Below, piece after piece: positions 41,163 through 47,939 of a stretch of 47,939 nucleotides of DNA. How positions within the stretch are numbered: position 1 is the stretch's first letter; each line of letters starts with the position of its first letter. A program made the position numbers and the translations under genes. The notes below the pieces were generated by a model. It was not told the DNA's origin. It did not search any database and saw only the letters and a list, made by a program, of their open reading frames with translations. The DNA comes from Tissierellia bacterium (GTDB taxonomy: Bacteria; Bacillota; Clostridia; Tissierellales; Peptoniphilaceae): NCBI GenBank assembly GCA_030537815.1, contig JAUNVF010000013.1:1-47939 (forward strand). Direction: 5' to 3'.

Positions 41163-42869
41163 ATGATTAGTTTAAATAAAAAAATCAGCATTGCAAATGG
41201 AATTGTTAAGGCTGAAAAAGTTTTTAAAAATGGAGTCATAGCAAACGTATTCACAGGCGAATTCATCAAAGCCGATATAGCCGTTGAAGAAGATTATATA
41301 ATAGCCATTGGGCAATATGAAGGCAAAGAAGAAATCGACTTGGAAGGAAAAATCATTTGTCCGACACTGATTGATGGTCATGTGCATATAGAATCTTCTA
41401 TGGTATCACCGGCTGAATTTACTAGGGCGGTCCTTCCGAGGGGGATTGCGACAGTAATCGCCGATCCACATGAGATAGCGAATGTTAAAGGAAAAGAAGG
41501 TATAGACTATATGCTCGAGGCGACAGAGGGCCTGCCTCTCAAAGTTTATTTTATGATGCCTTCATGTGTACCTGCAACGGATTTTGAAACATCCGGTGCA
41601 AGATTGAACTCAAGCGATTTATTAGAATATAAGGGCAGGGAAAGGGTTTTAGGTCTCGGCGAGATGATGAATTTTCCAGGCGTTATATATCAGGACGAAG
41701 ATGTAATCAATAAAATAAAGGCTTTTAGCAATGAGAAGATAGATGGTCATGGACCCATGCTAAGCGGAAGAGATTTAAATGCCTATATAGCTGCCGGCAT
41801 AACTACAGACCATGAATGCTCTACTCTGGAAGAGATGAGGGAGAGATTGCGTTTAGGAATGTATGTACAGATGCGAGAAGGAACCGGTGCGAAAAATTTG
41901 AGAGCATTGATAAAGGGATTGAATAAAGACAATATGAGCAGATGTTTTTTCTGTACAGATGATAGACATCCGGAATCTCTTTTATCAGAGGGGAGTATAG
42001 ATAATAATATAAGGATTGCTATATCTGAAGGTGTAGAACCGATAGATGCAATTAAACTGGGATCTTTTAATGCAGCTTCTGCATATAATTTGAAGGGCAT
42101 AGGAGCGATAGCTCCAAATTATAAGGCAAATTTTATAGTATTAAATGAATTGGAGAGTTTTGATGTAGATTCTGTATATATCGAAGGGGTTTTGACAGCT
42201 AAGGATGGCGAGATTATATCAGATATAAGAGAGACGAGCATAGAAAAAGTATCCAATACAGTAAATATACCCAGTATTGATATAAGCGATTTAAAGATGA
42301 ATCCAAAGAAAAATAAAGGAAAATTATTTGCAATCGGCGTCGTTCCTGAAAGTCTTATAACAGAAAAGATATTGGTTAAAGATCCAATAATAGATGAGGA
42401 TTTAATTTACGACAATGGATTCAATAAATTAGTCGTTATAAATAGGCATACCGGAGATAAAAATATTGGCATTTCTGCCATAGCTGGATTTGGAAAGATC
42501 AATGGAGCCATAGCATCGACTATAGCACATGATTCTCATAATATAATAGTTGTCGGAAATAACGACGAAGATATACTAAAGGCAATCCAAACTATAGAAG
42601 AAATAGAGGGTGGATTGGCAGTCGTGAGAGGTGAGTTTGTCGAGAAATTACCTCTTGAGATTGCAGGCATAATGTCATCTCAAGATATTAGATATGTCGA
42701 TAAAAAAATTCAAAATATGAAAGAAATATCTTTTAATATGGGAGTAAATAAGGAGATAGATCCATTTATGACTCTAAGTTTCATGGCTCTTCCTGTAATA
42801 CCGAGTATAAAGCTTACGGATAGGGGCCTGTTCGATGTTGAAGAATTTAAATTTATGGAGGAAATATGA
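41163..42869 (+). CDS. ade: Adenine deaminase
   Basis: A 568-residue metal-dependent amidohydrolase that converts adenine to hypoxanthine and ammonia. The metal site starts with TLIDGHVHIESSM (His73, His75), followed by ADPHEIANVKG. Later DDRHPESLL, AIKLGSFNAASAYNL and the C-terminal IAHDSHNIIVVGNND and MTLSFMALPVIP match the AdeC family. Length is normal. It overlaps the xdhC gene by 4 bases (ATGA). Together with guanine deaminase it directs both amino-purines into the hydroxylase pathway. Confidence 0.96.
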   Translation: MISLNKKISIANGIVKAEKVFKNGVIANVFTGEFIKADIAVEEDYIIAIGQYEGKEEIDLEGKIICPTLIDGHVHIESSMVSPAEFTRAVLPRGIATVIADPHEIANVKGKEGIDYMLEATEGLPLKVYFMMPSCVPATDFETSGARLNSSDLLEYKGRERVLGLGEMMNFPGVIYQDEDVINKIKAFSNEKIDGHGPMLSGRDLNAYIAAGITTDHECSTLEEMRERLRLGMYVQMREGTGAKNLRALIKGLNKDNMSRCFFCTDDRHPESLLSEGSIDNNIRIAISEGVEPIDAIKLGSFNAASAYNLKGIGAIAPNYKANFIVLNELESFDVDSVYIEGVLTAKDGEIISDIRETSIEKVSNTVNIPSIDISDLKMNPKKNKGKLFAIGVVPESLITEKILVKDPIIDEDLIYDNGFNKLVVINRHTGDKNIGISAIAGFGKINGAIASTIAHDSHNIIVVGNNDEDILKAIQTIEEIEGGLAVVRGEFVEKLPLEIAGIMSSQDIRYVDKKIQNMKEISFNMGVNKEIDPFMTLSFMALPVIPSIKLTDRGLFDVEEFKFMEEI

Positions 42870-43663
42870 GTAGTATAATAAGAGAACTCAGCAAGAGAAT
42901 AGATGAAAACAAAAAGACGGCATTGGTTATTCTTACTAAAAATACAGGTTCATCACCTGGGGTGGAAGGGGAGATAATGTTGGTGTATCCTGACGGAAAG
43001 AGCCTGGGAACAATTGGTGGTGGATCCTTGGAATACAATGTCATAAAAAAGGTAATGGAAAATATGGAAAGTTGCGAAAACTTCAACTTCAAATACGATT
43101 TAGCTGAAGGTGGAGATATAGGGATGTTATGCGGCGGAGATGTAGAAGGATATGTTAAATTTTTTAAACCTTCATCCAAACTTATAATATTTGGTGCCGG
43201 ACATGTAGCCAAAGCTTTAAACAAAGCTGCAAAAGAACTGGATTTTAATATAAGCATTGTCGATGATAGACAAGAATATTTGTCAGATAAATCATTTGAA
43301 AATGCAAATAAAATCTGTTGTCCTTTCGATCGATTATCAGATGATATAGATTATGATAATTCCTATATAGTCATCATGACTCCTTCACATTCATATGATT
43401 ACGAAGTATTGAGAGCGGTTGTAGAGAAAAATTACAAATATCTTGGTCTCATGGGGAGTGGAAAGAAAGTCAATTCAGTTAAGAGAAAGCTAAATGAAGA
43501 TGGCGTGTCTCAAGAAAATATAGATAAGGTGAGAATGCCCATTGGAATAAATATAGCTACGGGAACGCCTCAGGAAATAGCAATTTCAATATGCGCAGAA
43601 TTATTGGCATGTAGAAATAATATAGATGAAGTGGAGTTTTTATCAGATAAACACAGATGCTAA
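42866..43663 (+). CDS. xdhC: XdhC-family molybdenum hydroxylase maturation protein
   Basis: A 265-residue XdhC/CoxI-type protein. The N-terminal XdhC_CoxI domain has SSPGVEGEIMLVYPDG and GTIGGGSLEY. It is followed by a GDIGMLCGG segment and a C-terminal Rossmann-like domain beginning IIFGAGHVAKAL (about 107-118) and continuing MTPSHSYDYEVL and LMGSGKKV. XdhC proteins bind Mo cofactor and help insert the sulfurated, or possibly selenated, form into hydroxylases. Its place directly before the three-subunit hydroxylase genes fits that role. Confidence 0.92.
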   Translation: MSSIIRELSKRIDENKKTALVILTKNTGSSPGVEGEIMLVYPDGKSLGTIGGGSLEYNVIKKVMENMESCENFNFKYDLAEGGDIGMLCGGDVEGYVKFFKPSSKLIIFGAGHVAKALNKAAKELDFNISIVDDRQEYLSDKSFENANKICCPFDRLSDDIDYDNSYIVIMTPSHSYDYEVLRAVVEKNYKYLGLMGSGKKVNSVKRKLNEDGVSQENIDKVRMPIGINIATGTPQEIAISICAELLACRNNIDEVEFLSDKHRC

Positions 43664-43679
43664 TTGAAAGGAGACAAAT

Positions 43680-45788
43680 ATGCATGAAATTTCGAAACCG
43701 GTTAAAAAGAAAGATCATGACGAAAAAATAAGTGGAGAAGCTCTTTATACTGATGATATAAAAGATGAGGGGATGCTCTATGGCAAGATTGTGAGATCTG
43801 AGAAAGCTAAAGCGAGGATAATCAATATAAAAAAACCGGAATTGCCGGAGGATTGTTATTATATAGATTATAATGATACGGCCGCCATAAATAGAACCAA
43901 GGTGATAATGGATGACCAGCCTATATTTGCCGAGGAGATAGTAAATTATGTTGGCGAGGCTATAATGATGGTGGTTGCGCCGGATTATTATATGGCAACT
44001 GATATAGCAGAACAAATAATAGTGGAATACGAAGAATTAGATGCGATTACTGATTTTGAAAAAAGCGATATAATCGCACATGAATACTCATATAAATTTG
44101 GAAATCCGGATTCAGCTTTTTCGAAAGCTGATTACATAATCGAAGAAGTCTTTAGGACGGGATATCAGGAACAGGCTTATATTGAGCCCCAGGGAATGAT
44201 AGCTTATTATGAAGGCGATAAATTATGCATAGACGGATCTATGCAATGTCCTTACTATGTTCAAAATGCAATAAAATACGCATTCGGCTTAGAAGATGAT
44301 CAGGTTAGAATTAGGCAGATGTATACGGGAGGAGGATTTGGAGGAAAAGAAGATTATCCATCGGTACTCGCTTGCCAAACCGCAATTGCAGCTCATAAAA
44401 CTAAGAAAAAAGTGAAAGTCGTATTTAGAAGAAGAGAAGATATGACTGTAACGACAAAAAGACATCCATCGAGAACGATAATAAAGACGGCAATGTCAAA
44501 TGATGGCGAGATTTTGGGGATGGATATAGATTTAATAATGAATGGGGGAGCTTATCCGGGGCTTTCAAGTGTAGTTCTTCAAAGGGGACTGATATGCGCC
44601 GGAGGAGTTTATAATATACCGAATCTTAAGGTCAGAGGAGCAATAGTCCTTTCAAATACGGTTCCAACGGGAGCTTTTAGAGGCTTTGGAGCGCCTCAGG
44701 CATTATATGCGATAGAATCTCATATGGCACATATTGCAAAAAAACTTGGAGAGGAACCTGTGACATTTAAACAGAGGCATTTTGTAAAGACTGGCGATCA
44801 AACTTCTACCGGCGGAAAATTTCGAGAGCCGGTAATGATAAGCGATATGCTTAGGAAGATAACCGCTAAATCTAATTATTATGAGAAATACCGAGAATAT
44901 AGAAATCAAAAAGGCAGATATAGAAAGGGAATAGGAACTTCAATATTTTTACATGGATGTGGATTTACGGGGAGTGCTGAAAGAGATATCATAAAATCCA
45001 TAATTCATGTATACAAGAATAGAGATGGAAATATCGAGATAAGAGTCAGCAATACAGATATCGGTCAAGGTTTAAAGACCACATTTAGTAAAATAGCCGC
45101 AAATGTTTTGGAAATACCATTAGATAGAATCGAAGTAGTGCCTGCAGATACATCTATTGTTCCCGACTCAGGACCGACGGTCGCATCGAGATCATTGATG
45201 GTTGTCGGAAGGCTAATAGAAAGGGCATGTCAGAAGCTAAAGAGCAGATGGGATGAAGAAGAAGTCCTGATTGAGGAAAGGTATAGAGATGAAGCAGAAG
45301 TCATACCATGGGATATGGATAGATTTTGCGGAGATGCTTATCCGACATATTCATGGGGAATTAATATTGTGGAACTTGAATTGGATATATTGACAGGTAT
45401 GAATAAGCTCTTAAATGTTTGGGGAATATACGATGTGGGAACTCCGGCGGACTATCTTATATTGAAAGGTCAGATGGAAGGTGGACTATTGCAGGGAATA
45501 GGATATGGATCTATGGAAAAGATGGAATCAAAGGATGGAATTTTACAGCAAAAATCGATGTCAAATTATATGATTCCAACATGCCTCGATACAGTAAATT
45601 TTGATATAGAATTTATAGATAATCCTTATGAATTCGGACCTTTCGGTGGAAAAGGGGCCGGTGAAATACCCTTGGACGGAGGAGCGCCTGCTTATGCTAT
45701 GGCGATTGAATCGGCAATTGGAATGGATATATGTAAAATACCGATTACGCCAGAATATATAATAGAAAGACTGAGGGGGGAAGAATGA
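43680..45788 (+). CDS. Molybdenum hydroxylase, molybdopterin-binding large subunit
   Basis: A 702-residue xanthine-dehydrogenase-family catalytic subunit without Fe-S or FAD domains. The a/b-hammerhead domain (about 10-115) is followed by the Mo-binding domains with GGGFGGKEDYPS (about 217), GAFRGFGAPQ (about 330), IGQGLKTTFSK (about 461) and the catalytic-Glu motif GGKGAGEIP (about 656). It overlaps the Fe-S subunit gene by ATGA. It is shorter than some homologues (about 750-780) but all key motifs are present. The substrate is probably hypoxanthine, xanthine or a related heterocycle, from the adjacent adenine deaminase; other N-heterocycles are possible. Confidence 0.92.
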   Translation: MHEISKPVKKKDHDEKISGEALYTDDIKDEGMLYGKIVRSEKAKARIINIKKPELPEDCYYIDYNDTAAINRTKVIMDDQPIFAEEIVNYVGEAIMMVVAPDYYMATDIAEQIIVEYEELDAITDFEKSDIIAHEYSYKFGNPDSAFSKADYIIEEVFRTGYQEQAYIEPQGMIAYYEGDKLCIDGSMQCPYYVQNAIKYAFGLEDDQVRIRQMYTGGGFGGKEDYPSVLACQTAIAAHKTKKKVKVVFRRREDMTVTTKRHPSRTIIKTAMSNDGEILGMDIDLIMNGGAYPGLSSVVLQRGLICAGGVYNIPNLKVRGAIVLSNTVPTGAFRGFGAPQALYAIESHMAHIAKKLGEEPVTFKQRHFVKTGDQTSTGGKFREPVMISDMLRKITAKSNYYEKYREYRNQKGRYRKGIGTSIFLHGCGFTGSAERDIIKSIIHVYKNRDGNIEIRVSNTDIGQGLKTTFSKIAANVLEIPLDRIEVVPADTSIVPDSGPTVASRSLMVVGRLIERACQKLKSRWDEEEVLIEERYRDEAEVIPWDMDRFCGDAYPTYSWGINIVELELDILTGMNKLLNVWGIYDVGTPADYLILKGQMEGGLLQGIGYGSMEKMESKDGILQQKSMSNYMIPTCLDTVNFDIEFIDNPYEFGPFGGKGAGEIPLDGGAPAYAMAIESAIGMDICKIPITPEYIIERLRGEE

Positions 45789-46261
45789 TGATAAAATTCA
45801 TTTTAAATGGCAAGAAAGTTGAATCCCATTCACCTTCCGGACTTAGACTTTTAGATGTATTGAGAGAAGAATTTGGACTCACCGGTACCAAGGAAGGCTG
45901 TGGAGAAGGAGAATGTGGAGCATGTGCCGTACTTGTTGATGGAAAATTATTTGATTCATGTCTGGTTGCATTGGGATCTATCGAAGGTAGTGAAATTATC
46001 ACGATAGAGGGATTTAAAGAGATGAGAAGAGATAGATTTGAAATGATCAGCGAATCCTATTCGAAATGTGGAGCTGTTCAATGTGGAATATGCATACCGG
46101 GAATGGTCATGGCGACAGAAGCGCTTTTATGTGAAAATCCAAATCCAAATGAATATGAAATTAGAATGGGTCTTTCGGGGAATCTATGCAGATGTACCGG
46201 ATATAATATGATAGTTGATGCAGTCAAAAGAGCATCGAAAGAAGGTGCGGGATTATGGTAG
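45785..46261 (+). CDS. Molybdenum hydroxylase, [2Fe-2S] small subunit
   Basis: A 158-residue electron-transfer subunit with two [2Fe-2S] clusters. Plant-type ligands are Cys39, 44, 47 and 59 (CGEGECGAC); the second, helical domain uses Cys100, 103, 135 and 137 (CGIC and CRC). It carries electrons between the Mo centre of the large subunit and the FAD subunit encoded next. It overlaps both neighbours (4 and 7 bases), so the three subunits are made together. Confidence 0.95.
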   Translation: MMIKFILNGKKVESHSPSGLRLLDVLREEFGLTGTKEGCGEGECGACAVLVDGKLFDSCLVALGSIEGSEIITIEGFKEMRRDRFEMISESYSKCGAVQCGICIPGMVMATEALLCENPNPNEYEIRMGLSGNLCRCTGYNMIVDAVKRASKEGAGLW

Positions 46262-47070
46262 AAAATAGAATTCCAATATCATGGAAAGATGCTCTGGACA
46301 TCAGATTTAAAGAAGATGTCATTCCTTATTTTGGTGGAACAGATCTTATGGTCAGAGGAAATAGGACCAAAAACTTTTTATTCTTAAATAAAATTTCCGA
46401 AATTCAAGATTACATTATAGCTGATGAGATAAAAATCGGTGCAGGTGTAAACTATAAAAGCATATTGGATGAAGAGAATACACCGAAATTGTTGAGGAAG
46501 ATAGTTCGACAAATTGCGTCTCCCGCCCTAAGAAATATGGCTTCAGTCATTGGAAATATATGTAATGCTTCACCTGTAGGAGATACCATACCTTATTTTT
46601 ATATTTATGATGCCATCATTCAGCTCGAGAGCAAATCCTCTTCAAGAGAATTGGAAATTTCTGATTTTATTGTGGATGCGAGAAAAACTGATTTGAGGGA
46701 TGATGAGCTAGTAAGGGCAATCGTATTTCAAAATTTGAGATACAATAATGAATATTACCAGAAAGTCGGTCCGAGATCCGCCTGTTCGATATCAAAAGTA
46801 GACATCGTTGCCATTGCAAATACAGAAAATAATATTGTTAAAGATATTAGAATCGCAATCGGTGCCGTTAAAAATAAGATTGTTAGGGATAAAAAATTTG
46901 AGGAAAAATTAAAAGGTATGAGTATTGAAGAAATCAAATCAAAATCAAAGGCGATATCATCATATTATGACAGTATAATCAGTCCTATTGACGATAAGAG
47001 ATCTACTGAGGATTACAGAAGACAGGTTGCAATAAATTTGGTAGAAGATTTTATTGAGAATATAAAATAA
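46255..47070 (+). CDS. Molybdenum hydroxylase, FAD-binding medium subunit
   Basis: A 271-residue FAD-binding subunit of the xanthine-dehydrogenase type (CutM/XdhB family). FAD contacts are visible in FGGTDLMV (about 26-33) and ASVIGNICNASPVGD (about 96-110), with a C-terminal CO-dehydrogenase-flavoprotein-type domain from about 165. It closes the electron chain Mo to Fe-S to FAD to NAD(P) or another carrier. It is the last gene recognised in the island. No strong terminator is obvious; an imperfect AT-rich stem occurs near 47091-47124. Confidence 0.93.
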   Translation: MVENRIPISWKDALDIRFKEDVIPYFGGTDLMVRGNRTKNFLFLNKISEIQDYIIADEIKIGAGVNYKSILDEENTPKLLRKIVRQIASPALRNMASVIGNICNASPVGDTIPYFYIYDAIIQLESKSSSRELEISDFIVDARKTDLRDDELVRAIVFQNLRYNNEYYQKVGPRSACSISKVDIVAIANTENNIVKDIRIAIGAVKNKIVRDKKFEEKLKGMSIEEIKSKSKAISSYYDSIISPIDDKRSTEDYRRQVAINLVEDFIENIK

Positions 47071-47241
47071 TTGCCAGAATATCATCCAAAGAGAAAATTG
47101 ATTTTTGTTCTTTAATTTTTCTAATATAGAAGTATTTCTATTCTAAAGCAAGACTTTGATTTTTAATAAGCTCTTATGGGATTTGATTTTGCTAAATATT
47201 CTATTAAACTTATTTATAATATATTAGCTGAATTGCAATAA
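47071..47241. other. AT-rich spacer after the hydroxylase genes
   Basis: No gene is seen. The sequence AGAAAATT ... AATTTTTCT near 47091-47124 could form a weak AT-rich hairpin with T runs and may end the upstream transcript, but it is imperfect. Confidence 0.4.
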
Positions 47242-47700
47242 TTATTGCGATAGTTCTGATAGCAAATTCAATTCTTTTATAAAAGTTTTAAATGGTGTAT
47301 AAAACTCTAGACATCTACTTGGTCTAGAGTTTATTTTATAGATAGCATCAATCAAGTCTTGATTATTTACCTGTGCTAAATCGATTCTTAGTAAAAAATC
47401 CCCTTAGTAAATCATTGTTATTTTCAATTTACCCCTTTGCCAAGAGCTATGCATCTGAAAAATAAATCTATCCTAATTTGTTTCCCACTTCTTCATAGCA
47501 GGCGAATTTATTTCCTCTAATTTATTTCTATCATATATTGTAATATTTATGACTCATAGCAATCTCCTTCATATTTATATTTCTTGGTAATTACATTTAC
47601 ATGGATTGATTTTGATATGAGTTTTATTTTTACTATTGCCGCATTTAATTTTACAATCTCTCGAACATTAAAACCTTTTTCCAACATAATCAATATACAA
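47242..47700 (-). pseudogene. Broken IS30-family transposase remnant
   Basis: Read on the minus strand, pieces in different frames match an IS30-type transposase. An N-terminal helix-turn-helix-like piece LIMLEKGFNVREIVKLN is encoded near 47690-47640. A catalytic-region piece (LG-stop-IYFSDA, then SSWQRG near 47434-47451, then IENNNDLLRGFF) follows after frame changes and stops. The C-terminus INSRPSRCLEFYTPFKTF lies near 47340-47290 and ends at the TAA at 47242-47244. Several frameshifts and the loss of the middle part, including most DDE residues, show that it is dead. The inverted repeat AAACTCTAGAC/GTCTAGAGTTT at 47302-47332 is inside its coding part. Confidence 0.8.
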
Positions 47701-47939
47701 AACTCCCGGCTTCATAAGCAGATTGAATAGATAAAAACTCATCAAAATAGAACTTGTTTGTAAGATGATTTCTAGATAGACTTTGAGAATCAAAAGCATT
47801 ATTCACGTATTTAAAAGCAATAGATTATAAACAAATTGCCTTAAACAAATATTTTTTTCATATATTTTGAAAAAACTTATGCATAATACTTTATTGTAAA
47901 TTATTACAAATATCGCAATATTATTAACTAAACTCTTTT
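47701..47939. other. AT-rich sequence at the right edge, no gene seen
   Basis: No open frame or clear structure could be supported. It may include further decayed sequence from the IS30 element or the promoter of a gene beyond the window. Confidence 0.4.

Noticed and set aside
47302-47332. Inverted repeat AAACTCTAGAC/GTCTAGAGTTT as a terminator
   Set aside because: It falls within the C-terminal coding part of the IS30 transposase remnant and has a nine-base loop; its role as terminator is not supported.
1-47939. CRISPR arrays, tRNA or rRNA genes, and in-frame TGA selenocysteine sites
   Set aside because: No regularly spaced repeats, no cloverleaf T-arm sequences and no rRNA-like segments were seen. 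The selenium-related genes here are full-length without internal TGA, in keeping with a labile selenium cofactor rather than selenocysteine.

Overview
The window reads as low-GC DNA from an anaerobic member of the Bacillota, most likely Clostridia or Tissierellia. The evidence is a V-type ATPase, sigma-54 promoters, selenium-linked molybdenum hydroxylase genes, AGA-rich coding and strong AGGAGG-type ribosome binding sites. The species cannot be fixed from the sequence alone. Gene names are assigned by recognising protein families by eye; no database search was possible.

Layout. (1) 1-3846: the end of a V-type ATP synthase operon (tail of subunit F, then A, B and D), closed by a hairpin terminator. 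(2) 4361-9007, plus strand: a tightly coupled operon for a tandem-rhodanese lipoprotein, two TVP38-type membrane proteins around a CCG-domain Fe-S protein, and two glycosyltransferase-like proteins of the TIGR04283 and TIGR04282 types. (3) 9030-14809, minus strand, converging on the same terminator: a YnjBCD-like ABC importer with a phosphotransferase-fold protein and a nucleoside-hydrolase-like protein. Blocks 2 and 3 together resemble the E. coli ydjXYZ-ynjABCDE locus in content. (4) 15066-21389: housekeeping genes (murA, recD2, comF), a dicarboxylate/amino-acid symporter and a YihY-family membrane protein.

(5) 21638-47070: a purine and urate degradation island, equivalent in content to the E. 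coli ygeV-xdh-ygfK-ssnA region and to the anaerobic urate cluster described in gut bacteria in 2023. A sigma-54 activator (YgeV-like) precedes three transcription units. The first is xdh (fused, selenium-dependent type)-mocA-yqeB behind a near-consensus -24/-12 promoter at 23451. The second is ygeX-ygeW-ygeY-arcC-ygfK-ssnA-permease behind a second -24/-12 promoter at 27715. The third is guanine deaminase-NCS2 permease-adenine deaminase-xdhC-three-subunit molybdenum hydroxylase behind a sigma-70-type promoter at about 38460.

Inferred working model: the permeases import purine bases; guanine and adenine deaminases give xanthine and hypoxanthine; the hydroxylases and YgfK perform redox steps on the purine ring; amidohydrolases open it. 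YgeY and YgeW then lead to carbamoyl phosphate (ATP through carbamate kinase) and 2,3-diaminopropionate, which YgeX turns into pyruvate and ammonia. The hydantoinase gene hyuA and the accessory gene yqeC, part of the equivalent E. coli region, are not in this window.

(6) 47071-47939: AT-rich DNA holding a broken IS30-family transposase on the minus strand. No rRNA, tRNA, CRISPR array or recognisable riboswitch was seen.
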